This document shows, piece after piece, positions 11,445 to 20,420 of a stretch of DNA of 64,000 nt. This DNA comes from Miscanthus floridulus (Eukaryota; Streptophyta; Magnoliopsida; Poales; Poaceae). Position 1 is the first letter of the stretch. Every line of letters begins with the position of its first letter. The position numbers and the translations under genes were made by a program. The notes beneath the pieces are model-generated. The model was given only the letters and a program-made list of their open reading frames with translations, did no database searches and was not told where the DNA came from. The stretch is from assembly GCF_019320115.1 (NCBI RefSeq), contig NC_089595.1:109198158-109262157 (forward strand), written 5' to 3'.

Positions 11445-12349
11445 AGCCTTGTTTGGTTGGGTTGTGGCTTTTGTAAAAGCTGTTGTGAGCTGTGACTTTT
11501 GCAAAAGCTGAAAGCCTGTTTGGTTCAGCAGATGTGGCTTTTGAAAAAGCTACCGTCAGCTTCTCTCACTTACGAGCGGACCCCGCCTATTAGCCTCACC
11601 ACATCCGTCTTCTTCCTCTAGACAGATTTTGACGTGTGCAGCAGAGTTGGGCACGTGGGGGCTTGCTGGCCTAGGCTCACCAGAGGGGCCGGGGCATGGC
11701 GGCCTGGGTCACCGGAGGGGACACGATGATGCACTAGGGCATCGCTCCGGGAAGGGAGCCGAATCAGCGACCACTGGATTTGGAGGGAAAGGAGCTCGCA
11801 CTAGCCATGGCAGGGGCATGGGAGGGGAAGGAGCTTGCGTCGGCCATGGGAGGGGCAGGGGAAGGAGCTCACGTCGAAGACTGGGGGCTGCACTGCTCTC
11901 GCCCGCGGCGCATCTCGCCGGTGAATGGGGCCGCATCACTCTAGAGACGGGGACTGGACGAGGCCGCACCATGCCGGAGAGGGAGGGACCAATGCAAAGA
12001 AGCTGCTCACCAGAGAGGGAGGGGTCACAGCCGGGGAAGCTTCTCGCCAGAGAGGGAGAGGGGTAACCACCGGAGATCGAGAGGGAGGAGCGGCGCGCCG
12101 TCCAGATGAGGGACGGGAACGTGGCGGAAGGGAAAGAAAAGTCATGAAGAAAGAAAAAACGAATCGTTACCTTTCGTAGGTGGATAATTTTTCCCCCAAG
12201 AACCAGCGAAAACAGGAGATAAGGTGCTTTTGATCTGTACTACGACAAAAGCTGTTTTTGACAAAAGCACCTATGATTTTTGGACCCTTTGGTTGAGCTT
12301 TTGGCTTTTGGGGACAAAAGTCACAGCCAAAAGTCTAACCAAACACCAC
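11445..12349. mobile_element. Tourist-like (PIF/Harbinger) MITE with GC-rich interior, ~905 bp
   Basis: Imperfect inverted ends: TTGTTTGGTTGGGTTGTGGC at the left, and AAAAGTCTAACCAAACACCAC at the right, with further subterminal complementarity (GGCTTTTG/CAAAAGCC). Flanking TAA trinucleotides at 11442-11444 and 12350-12352 fit the 3-bp target preference of this superfamily. The interior (about 11630-12150) is GC-rich and Gly/Arg-coding in one frame, unlike the AT-rich ends. This could be acquired host sequence. No transposase is visible. Confidence 0.6.
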
Positions 12350-12402
12350 TAAGAAACATACAAAAGCTACGTCAAAACCAAACAATTTTTTTAATCCTCT
12401 GA

Positions 12403-13869
12403 CTAATTAGGAGGGCTCTCCAGTTTGCTGTTCTTGTCAAGAGATGTATCCACTTCATCCATAATTCTGAACCCAAGCTCTGACATGTATTGCTTCGCCA
12501 TCAAGTTTCTGAGTATGATAAATAAATTCAGAGATTTTAGAACCACGCATAGAAACAATGATTTGAAATCATAAGGGAGAGAGCAGCAGAAAACAGAAAA
12601 AGAAACCAAAACTGCATCTTGCTAGCCAGCAAACGTTTTTAACACCTTGTTACGAGCTTAGATACTGAATTTCAAAGATCAAAGATGGTAAGCGTTCAAC
12701 CCAGTGCCAGTAAGAATTTCCAAGATAAATACCAAATGTTCTTTCTCAAGACAAATCAGTACAATCACCAACACTAACCTCGATGTGCACATTGCACATG
12801 TGTTGCACTTGCACCCGAGGATGCAAACCACTGAACATGCCAGGAGCCCAAACTATGTTGCCATAGGCTAATGTAGCAATAGCATTTACTTCACTCAACA
12901 ACTAAAAAAGGGATCATAACATAGTGTAGCCTTGGGAGCATGTTCAATGAACCTCAAACTATTTGCCAACCAAAAAATGTGCATGAAAGAGAACTAATTT
13001 TGACCATTGTCTAGTGTGGTTGGTTGATCGTGGTCGTTTTGTTTCTTTTTATGAGTTTTGTGAGTGGTGTGCGTTGGGGAGGGGTTTTCCTAGCCTCCTC
13101 CTAGTTTTTGTATATTTTGTATGTACTTCTTTCTTAATGAGATGACATGTAGCTCTACTGCGTTGCTCGACCAAAAAAAATCAACCAAAAAGTCTATCTA
13201 GAAATATGGATAGTTACCGATATTTTAACTTTATTAGTTCATACATATTAATACATTTGCACAGCTTCTTTGGGGGCATAACTTTTGTAGAATGTAGCAT
13301 GCTAAGTGCAAAAGCTAAACTATCCCTATTTTTTTAGTTCCAGGGACCCCTGTCTATTTTGCGTTTCGGCCAGGACAAATTCATGTTTACAGCACTTCAT
13401 CATAGCCACCCGGGCTTGCCCAAGATATTGCTTAGCAAGATACAGAGACCCCACCAAATACCATCGATACATCACATAAACATAACAGCGAAGATCACAG
13501 AAATTACCCTTAGGTTTAGACAATGATGTACCTATATCATGATAGCTTTTACAGAGATCTAAAATTAGCATATAGACAATAAGAACTAAGTATACTAACC
13601 TCTCCATCCGACATTCCAGATACTTTTTTTGAGAACAGCCGACATTTTTCATACTGGAATCCTGTAGATTTCAGGCAAGAAAGATAGTCTTTCTTCTCCT
13701 GTTTGAACAGTTACTATCACTACTCATGTAACAAGTATACAATGACAGTGGTAACTGATGAAGAAGTTATGTAGCCTTACCAAGTCACACTCATGTAAGT
13801 GATCCAATGTGCATACACCTTTTTCAGGAGGTATATGCCTCGCCCCCCTATTTCCGCCAAAAGCAGCAC
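12403..13869 (-). CDS. COX19: COX19-like cytochrome c oxidase assembly protein, with a frameshift
   Basis: Three minus-strand exons with canonical splice sites: 13781-13869, 13600-13698 and 12403-12508. The first gives AAFGGNRGARHIPPEKG followed by the LHECDL motif. The second begins EKKDYLSC, completing a CX9C (C-DLEKKDYLS-C), and continues GFQYEKCRLFSKK. The last ends NLMAKQYMSELGF plus an Asp/Ser-rich tail. This is the twin-CX9C family imported into the mitochondrial intermembrane space for copper handling in complex IV assembly. The exon with the initiator ATG was not found; it must end with one leftover base. A run of seven A (plus-strand T 13624-13630) where the family needs six makes exon 13600-13698 99 nt instead of 98. 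It shifts the frame before the last cysteine. The identity is sure; whether the gene works is not. Confidence 0.85.
12990..13185 (+). mobile_element. 3' tail of a LINE (L1-type) in a COX19 intron
   Basis: Sequence ending TTCTTAATGAGATGACATG, then TAGCTCTACTGCG...CGACC and a run of eight A. It resembles 3' ends of grass L1 elements (…TTTAATGAAATGACG…AGCTCTCCTGCG…poly A). It is strongly 5'-truncated and has no coding sequence. It lies in the intron between the last two COX19 exons, antisense to the gene. Confidence 0.4.
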
Positions 13870-14454
13870 CTGTTAAAATTCACAAAGTTATTATCGTCAA
13901 ATAAATATATAATTAAAAAAAGTAAATATACATACGAAGCGATTTTAGGAGCTTAACACATAGATCAATACACCTCATTATCGGCACTCATTTGCTAAAA
14001 AAGTTCGGGTTTCGATCAGGATTAATCAAGAGTAAAGGCCTCCAGGAATAAAGTCTGATCTCTAGCAATTGTGTGGACAATGCTCAGCATTGCAACAAAA
14101 AAAAGGCACAGGTCAGCGATGTTAGTAGCACGTCTAGCATTAACACAGTTCATTTTGTAATAAGCGCATTATAATTGGTAAGTGCAGTGTACAAAATATA
14201 TCAATTGAAAGTTTGGTTTGGCATCAGTAAATACCATGTCTGCCTATTTAAAACAATTTACGGGCTGATTAGACAACCTTTTAGTGCATTACTAGAATAT
14301 CAACAAGTATCACAAAGCCAAACTTTAGAATAGCCAATGCAAGTATTTTTTTACTGTTGTAGTTTGCAAGTTGCAACAACAAACGACCATCGGATGCATG
14401 AAGCTCTGAAGATGCATTTGAACAAGAGTGGCCAATGAACTGACATGCCTAGGG

Positions 14455-14795
14455 CGAACTGGTGAAATTGCACGCCTAGGGCCAACATTTAATCGTTTAA
14501 ATCACCCACAGGTTACATACATATATAGACATCAAAAGCACTAAAAATCAAGAGGTGGGCATTGTGCAATTGAAGTTTTTAAGTAAATACGAAATCAAGA
14601 ACAGGGGATTGTGTGCCTTTGGGTGCACGAGTGCAGTGGCAGAGCTGGTGAATTTCCTAGGGTCACCATTAAAAATCGTCTAAATCACCCACAGGTATAC
14701 CGATCGACAACAATTGTACTAGAAATCAAGAAACTGGGGATTGTGGCATTTGTGCAACTGAAGTTTAAAAGCAAATACGAATACTCAATTACCCA
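14455..14795. repeat. Diverged direct duplication in the COX19 5' region
   Basis: 14455-14590 and 14645-14790 share the order GAACTGGTGAAATT / GAGCTGGTGAATTT, AAATCACCCACAGGT, AAAATCAAGA / GAAATCAAGA, GGGCATTGTG / GGGGATTGTG, TGCAATTGAAGTTT / TGCAACTGAAGTTT and AAATACGAA. It is about a 190-bp tandem duplication with many substitutions. It sits upstream of the COX19 exons, where the missing first exon should be. Confidence 0.6.
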
Positions 14796-14799
14796 GATA

Positions 14800-15259
14800 T
14801 CAAATACCGGCCTGTCCCGCGCGCAACTGGGCAACGCGTGTCCGCCTATCCACCCGGGCAACGCCGGCCGACAAGCGGCAGCCACACGACGGTACGACTG
14901 TACGAGAACAGCGCAAGGGTTTGCCCGCGCGGCCGAACCAATTTGCCCGCCTCCTGTGCCAATTCGCCACGCCGCCCGCCTCGATTTGCTAGCTCCGACA
15001 ACCACCGACACACTGCCCAGGCGAGTCCGCAACAGGAGAGAGGCGAAGGGCACGCCAGGGCCTAGGGCCGGCGGCGCTACAGCGCCTCCCTTTGCTTTTT
15101 TTTTTAGCCTCTACTCTGGGTACAGCTGTAGAATCTGTTCATGTACGAACACAATTTTGGGTGTCCTGGACCCACTTGTCATAGCGAGACATCTCGGCAA
15201 ATGCGGGAACCTGGACCCACTTGCCATAGGGAGACATCCTGGCAAATGCTGTGAAGTCG
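14800..15259. other. GC-rich shared 5' region between COX19 (-) and the L1-domain gene (+)
   Basis: GC-rich, CpG-containing DNA between two divergently oriented genes, followed by an imperfect duplication (GACCCACTTGTCATAGCGAGACATC / GACCCACTTGCCATAGGGAGACATCC spaced by 42 bp at about 15170-15240). It probably contains 5' leader or promoter of both genes. No ORF here looks like a protein. Confidence 0.5.
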
Positions 15260-15267
15260 TATAAAAA
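15260..15267 (+). promoter_or_regulatory. TATA box of the ribosomal L1 domain gene
   Basis: TATAAAAA 67 bp before the gene's ATG block, followed by a C/A-rich start region (CACATCAATCAAACC) suitable for transcription initiation. Confidence 0.6.
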
Positions 15268-15333
15268 CGCAACCTTCCCACCGCACATCAATCAAACCCT
15301 AAACCCCTCTGCTCTTCCTCTCGCGCCGCCGCC

Positions 15334-16605
15334 ATGTCGCCGCCGCCGCAGCCGACACACACGGTGCCCCGAGAGACGGTGGCCAGCGCCGTCGCCTCCC
15401 TCACCAAGTGGATGAAGAAACGCGCCACGGAGGCGCGCCCGAACCTCCTCGCCGACGAGCGCGACGACCTTGTCGTCCTCCAGCTCTCGCTCCGCCGCGT
15501 CCCCGCCTCGCGCAGCACCAGGCCACGCCTCCTCCCGCTGCCGCATCCCGTCGTCGGGCACGACGGCGCCTCCGTCTGCGTCATCTCGGACGACCGCCCC
15601 AAGTCGCGGTCCCCTCCCTCCTCCGACCTCCTCCACGAGTCCAAGTCGCTCCACCGTCTCCCCGTCTCCGAGGTCATCCCGCTCTCCACACTCCGCACGG
15701 ACTACCGACCCTACGAGTCGCGGCGCCGCCTCGCGGCCTCCCACGACCTCTTCGTCGCCGACCGCGCCATCCTCCCGCTGCTGCCGCGCGTCCTCGGCAA
15801 GGCGTTCTACTCCACCAAGAAGGCTCCGATTGGAGTCGATTTCACCCGCGTCGGATGGCCGGAGCAGGTCCGCAAGGTTCTTGGCTCTGCTTTTCTGTAC
15901 CTGCGGTCGGGGACCTGCTCGGGGATCAAGGTGGGTAGGCTGGACATGGAGGAAGAGGAGATCGTGGACAATGTGATGGCCGCGGTGGAGGCGGCTGTTG
16001 AGAAGGTGCCAAAGAAGTGGGCCAACGTTAGGGCGCTGCATCTGAAGGCTGTGGATTCAGTTGCCCTACCAATTTACCAGGTTGTGCCAGAGTTGGGTAT
16101 GAAAATCGAGGTTCCTGAAATTGTTGGATCTGGGGAGGTCATTGATGCTGCAGAAGCGGAGACTCACGGGAAGAAGATTGACAAGAAGAAGGCAAATGCT
16201 GGTGCCAGTGGAAGAGTGGTATTTGCCAATATTAGTGCCAAGAGGAAGAGGAATAAGAATGATCAGATTGAGGAGGATGTTGTGATGCAGGAAGAAGTCC
16301 AGGTGGAGACAGAGAAAAAGAAGAAGAGGAAGAGCACTGCGGTTTCTGCTGATGACAGCCAGAAGGTTGGCAATAAGGGTAAAGAGAAGGACAAGCGTGG
16401 TTTGGAAAATGAAAATGAGGTGAAAGAAGCTAGTTTGGACAACAAGAAGATTAAAAAGGGGAAGACTGGGGAGGGGAAGAAAAAGAAGAAGAGCATGAAG
16501 CGTGATGGTGAAGTCGGTACTGATGAAATACAGGAAGATAAGAAGATCAAGGGGGAGAAATCGGATGGCAAGACCAAGAAGTTGAGGACCAGGGTAAGAG
16601 TATAA
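15334..16605 (+). CDS. Ribosomal L1 domain-containing nucleolar protein (RSL1D1/UTP30-like)
   Basis: Single-exon gene of 423 codons. The N-terminal two thirds is a ribosomal-L1-like domain (about residues 15-255): VASAVASLTKWM opens it, followed by PLSTLRTDYRPYESRRRL, LLPRVLGKAFYSTKKAP and VRALHLKAVDSVALPIYQ, blocks I associate with plant RSL1D1/Utp30/Cic1 relatives that act in the nucleolus in pre-ribosome assembly. The C-terminal 160 residues are extremely Lys/Glu-rich with several KKKK/KRKR clusters, fitting nucleolar targeting. The ATG is chosen because it follows the TATA box closely, has the GCCGCCGCCATG context, and begins the conserved region. It has the strong GC bias of grass 5' coding ends, falling toward the 3' end. 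Neighbour COX19 lies divergently on the other strand. Confidence 0.9.
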   Translation: MSPPPQPTHTVPRETVASAVASLTKWMKKRATEARPNLLADERDDLVVLQLSLRRVPASRSTRPRLLPLPHPVVGHDGASVCVISDDRPKSRSPPSSDLLHESKSLHRLPVSEVIPLSTLRTDYRPYESRRRLAASHDLFVADRAILPLLPRVLGKAFYSTKKAPIGVDFTRVGWPEQVRKVLGSAFLYLRSGTCSGIKVGRLDMEEEEIVDNVMAAVEAAVEKVPKKWANVRALHLKAVDSVALPIYQVVPELGMKIEVPEIVGSGEVIDAAEAETHGKKIDKKKANAGASGRVVFANISAKRKRNKNDQIEEDVVMQEEVQVETEKKKKRKSTAVSADDSQKVGNKGKEKDKRGLENENEVKEASLDNKKIKKGKTGEGKKKKKSMKRDGEVGTDEIQEDKKIKGEKSDGKTKKLRTRVRV

Positions 16606-18606
16606 TGTTACAGTTGATATTACTGTTGGAGGTGCCTGTTCAAATAGTCGATCGACAATGTTCTTCATATTGGCTGGCTGGTTATTCAAAGCATCAATGA
16701 ATTGAGTTAGTTAATTGTTATCAGCTGGAAGCATTGTCAATGTTCCATGTTGTATCGGTAGGCTTCACTTGAGAAGGCCACCTATCACTTATACCGCACA
16801 ACTTGGTCCCTCAGAGATTTCTTCTGAAGTTGTTTCTTCAGGTTTTGCTAGCTTAGTAGCTCAAGCCTTTGCGTTATAGAGGTATGGCAAAACTGTTTCT
16901 TGCTAGTACTATGTACTTCGCTCGACTCGCAACAATTTTGTGTTGATTTTCTTAGAATATGCTTATGTTGTCCTGCCCTCTCTGAAGCCATCTGTCTCCT
17001 CAATAACCATGGTTCTATCTGGGATTTTAGGCTGCATTATTTGCATTATCAGACTTGTACGCATTTTCTCTCACCATGTCACTGTTGTCCAGATTTAAGC
17101 CAGTTATGTTATCCTCTATACACGTACTATGAACTGTTATGGTCTGTCATCATGATGATTGATGGTATTCTCAGTTTCCCTGGGATCACGGCAATTGTGT
17201 TACATTATAGTTTGCAGGATCTTAGAGTGAGTTCATTCATGCTGTGCATCCTTTCAAGAAAAATCTTAACATCAGCTTTTTCGTATTACCAGTCATCTAC
17301 TTTGTTCGCATACTGGATGGAAAAACAGCATCTGTGTTCTGCAACTCTATTCCCTCATCACGGCCCTGTGCTTTCCTCATGCTAAATCTGATGAACCTTT
17401 TTGGTTTGAGGCTTTGAGCGTCAGTGGCATAATTGATCATAAATTTGCCATTTCATTACTTGTATGTATCGGTGATTCTGAACATCTGAAGTGAGGTGAA
17501 GTTGACGCTCCGAGATGCCTCATTCCCTCTGAATTGATCATAAATTTGCCGTTTCATTCCTTGTACTGGTGCTTCTGAACATCCTCTGTTGAGACTTGAG
17601 ATGGCAGTTGCTTTAGCTTTGGGTTCCCCCCGTACCTGAATAGTAATCGGATCCACTAATCTTGCACAATGATAAAAGAACACTGTTGTCATCGTAGACT
17701 GGCTATTATGATGAGTGGTGCTGTTATTCTTTTTAGGAGTACTTATTATGTAATTATGCCAAAGAAACATGATAGCCAATAAATGGGCTGGTTCGAAATT
17801 TTGTATACTAATACATACGTACTGTACTACTGTTTGACTAGATGGCGCTAGCTAGGTCTGCCCGAGATGCGTCAGTAGCTTCAAACGTCAAGCCAACGAG
17901 TCACGATCCGATCAAATTGTTCGGCTATCAACACACCGCCGCCGGCACTCGTGTCGACTGCACCTGCCTTGCCGACGCCAGTCGCCAGATGCCAAGCCGT
18001 GAGAGCGGAGTCAACACTCCCACGACGTGCTCGCGTCGCGCCATTTCTGCCAGCCACCCAACGCCGCAGCATGGATCTCTGCTGTGCGCGCCGCAGATGT
18101 TGTCGGAGTCGGACGCGTTGCATTGATCCTGGGGAGGCGACGGTGCGAGTCAAGAGGCCAACCTCCCAGACCCAGTCCCATACGCGATCGAGATTCGAGA
18201 AGAAGCCGCTGTTGGCGGTGACGATAAGCTCAGAGCAAGGACGACTGGCGCGCAGGCCCCGCGCGTCGGGCTTGGACGCCGCCCGCGGTTGGCGGGCCTC
18301 CCTCCCGTTCCAGAAATACTGGGGGGCAGCAGCACGCGCCCCCACGCATGGCGTGCCACGGCTCACGGCCGCGCCACCCACGCGGCGCCCATGCGCACGC
18401 CCTCCCGTGTGGTCGGCCTCGGGCGCCTCGCGCGCGTCACCGGTGAGTCGGTGACCGGATAAGCCCATTCGGCCGGGCTGCAGTTTCTGTGTCTTCTCCA
18501 TGTGTCTCCACACTCCAGAAACCATATGCCTCCTTTTTCTTTCCAGATAATCTCACATGGTGACTAAAAATATGCGGGATAGCCGGACGGACGTAAACCA
18601 AACAGA
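16606..18606. other. 3' flank of the L1-domain gene and intergenic DNA
   Basis: T-rich 3' untranslated-like sequence to about 17800. It contains a short duplication: AATTGATCATAAATTTGCC occurs at about 17430 and again at 17532. 17840-18480 is GC-rich with long but unrecognisable open frames on both strands, perhaps old promoter or transposon-carried sequence. No gene is supported. Confidence 0.5.
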
Positions 18607-18608
18607 TA

Positions 18609-18864
18609 CTCCCTCACTACTAAAAATAAAGTCGTTTCAGACAAAGCTTAGTCAAACATTAGGAATATAAATCAGGATAACTTTTAAGTTGCTGAGTTTA
18701 AAAATGTGAAAGTCATATAAATAGATTTATCTTGAAAAATACATTCATAAAAATATACATATATCACTTTTTAATAAATATTTTTATAAAAATAAGAAGT
18801 CAAAGTAATACTTTGAAGACCATGTCATTGTCTAAAACGATTTTATTTTTGAGTATGAAGAGAG
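18609..18864. mobile_element. Stowaway-like MITE, ~256 bp
   Basis: Inverted ends CTCCCTCACTACTAAAAATA and, at the right, AAACGATTTTATTTTTGAGT...GAAGAGAG. Both are flanked by TA (18607-18608 and 18865-18866). AT-rich interior with no ORF. The CTCCCTC-type ends and TA target fit Tc1/mariner-derived Stowaway elements. It lies just upstream of the hydrolase gene's first exon. Confidence 0.75.
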
Positions 18865-18888
18865 TACAGTTGACGGATAGATGACTGT

Positions 18889-19015
18889 GGCCCCGTTCGC
18901 GTGCCCTTAAACCCAGCTTGATCCGCTTCTTTTTTCATCCGAAATAGTATTTTTCTGTCACAGATTCCTTCAGAATTCCTCAAAACCATTCGAATTCCTC
19001 CAGAACCATACCAGG
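18889..19015 (+). mobile_element. Short MITE (GGCCCCGTTCGCGTGCCC family), copy A
   Basis: Shares GGCCCCGTTCGCGTGCCC, TTAAACCC and TTGATCCGCTTCTTTTTT with 19775-19892. Its right inverted end is degraded. It lies in the promoter side of the hydrolase gene. Confidence 0.6.
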
Positions 19016-19059
19016 CCCAACCAGGTCCTAGAGTGTGGAGACAGATGGAGACACGTGGA

Positions 19060-19341
19060 GGAGACACAAAAGCTGCAGCCATTCGGTCGTCCCATCCCTC
19101 TGCTCCCTCGCTCCCGGATCGTCGCGAGCTCCTTTTGATTCGGGTCGCGTCTCCTCTCGCTTACTTTGGATAAAGCCCATTTGGAACTTGGAAGGTTGAG
19201 CCTCTGGGGCGCTCGCTCTCCTGCTTTAATTTCGCCGACCCGGGCCGCCTGGCAGATACGAGGAAACGGCGCGACGGGTTTCCTAGCAGCGTTCAGGGAG
19301 CTCCTCCTGCTGCTCTGGCCTCTGGGGCTGGGACGGAGAGG
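19060..19341 (+). other. Probable 5'UTR exon of the hydrolase gene
   Basis: GC-rich stretch ending GGGACGGAGAG then GTACGTCGG, a good splice donor at 19342. It lacks an ATG near its 3' end, so it would be untranslated leader. The next acceptor with a strong pyrimidine tract is at 20363. The exon start is not defined by the sequence. Confidence 0.4.
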
Positions 19342-19463
19342 TACGTCGGCCTTGTTTCTTGTACGTACGTGCGATGTGCACATGGGGCGCAGTCTACTTA
19401 CCAAATGCATCTGGCCCAAGTGTTTGTGGAAATGCCTGGGTGTGTGATTGGCGGTTTTGCTTA

Positions 19464-19624
19464 GGACTTTGTTTGGCTACGACTCGTCTCTAACTCAATC
19501 CACGTGTGTTCAAGTGCATTAAGTTGAAAATTAATTAATTTTTCATTTCGATTCAACTCAATACACGTGGATCGAGGTGAATGCGGTATGAATTAAAATG
19601 GATTAGGTGCAACCAAACAAGGTC
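19464..19624. mobile_element. Tourist-like MITE, 161 bp
   Basis: Inverted ends GGACTTTGTTTGG and CCAAACAAGGTC, flanked by TTA at 19461-19463 and 19625-19627. The interior has a second inverted pair (CAATCCACGTGTGTT / AATACACGTGGATCG). It lies in the first intron of the hydrolase gene. Confidence 0.7.
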
Positions 19625-19774
19625 TTAAGAGTTGGCTGATGCACCTTGTTTTGATTGCCTCATCACGTCACCTTGATTCCTTAGTCTCATTTGATCCGGG
19701 GATTGAAGTTAGTTACTACTTATTTGTTGGGCCCTTGCCCGCAGTAATGTATGCCTCGCCTTCATCAACTTGTT

Positions 19775-19892
19775 GGCCCCGTTCGCGTGCCCTTAAACCC
19801 GACTTGATCCGCTTCTTTTTTTATCCGGAATAGTATTTTCCTCTCACAAATTCCTCCAGATTTCTCCAGAATTCCTCCAAACGAACGGGACC
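19775..19892. mobile_element. Short MITE (GGCCCCGTTCGCGTGCCC family), copy B
   Basis: Inverted ends GGCCCCGTTCG and CGAACGGGACC bound a 118-bp element. The same family occurs at 18889. The two copies bracket the presumed first exon of the hydrolase gene. Confidence 0.65.
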
Positions 19893-20370
19893 GTTATAGC
19901 TTTTCGGTGAAACCTCCACTGTTTTTTCCTTTTTGAGGGTGTTAGATCCTGGAAGGGGTAGCTATGATGCAATTGGGCAATGGCATTATGGCAATGCTTT
20001 TCCGCTTGCAATGGGCATAATTGTTGTTAGTTTAAACACCAATTGCACAATGTTAACTTGCCTCAAAGTTTATTACAAAAAACAAAAACAAAAATCATGT
20101 ATGATCGGTCGGTGGTTAACAATTGGTTGCTTGTACTAGATTTTCGTGCACAGCCATGTTGACAGTGTGGATATTATCCCCTGTCCTACCGAGATGTTGA
20201 TCTTCTCTTGCGTATTTGCGTTGTATACACATAAAAGAATAATAGCATGTGGTCTACTATGCAGGTAATTTATGGAGATAGCATCTCTTATGTATGCTGT
20301 GTCCATGAGTCCGGGTGTTGATACATGCTGAGCTCTTGATGTGATTTTTTTTTCTTTTGTTAGGCCAAAA

Positions 20371-20420
20371 ATGTACCATCACTGGTGATGTTCTCCTGTA
20401 TCATCTGCTCGGGGACATAG
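20371..20420 (+). promoter_or_regulatory. Two chained upstream ORFs before the hydrolase start
   Basis: After the acceptor at 20363, ATG 20371 opens a 5-codon uORF ending TGA at 20386-20388. The last base of that stop is the first of a second ATG (20388). That uORF of 10 codons ends TAG at 20418-20420, directly touching the proposed main ATG at 20421. Such a chain would make main-frame translation depend on reinitiation or leaky scanning. It depends on the main start being right. Confidence 0.45.

Noticed and set aside
14611..15264. 217-codon plus-strand frame ahead of the L1-domain gene
   Set aside because: Runs through a duplicated non-coding block and a GC-rich promoter, with no conserved motif.
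15274..15287. Minus-strand ATGTGCG|GTGGGA as COX19 first exon
   Set aside because: Phase fits, but it would sit between the TATA box and ATG of the divergent gene, and there is no independent support.
15408..16041. Long frames in other phases over the L1-domain gene, both strands
   Set aside because: Shadows of the GC-rich coding sequence of the ribosomal L1 domain gene.
17881..18525. 214-codon minus-strand frame in a GC-rich block
   Set aside because: Arg/Ala/Gly-rich with no domain. The opposite strand is equally open, which points to GC-driven open frames.
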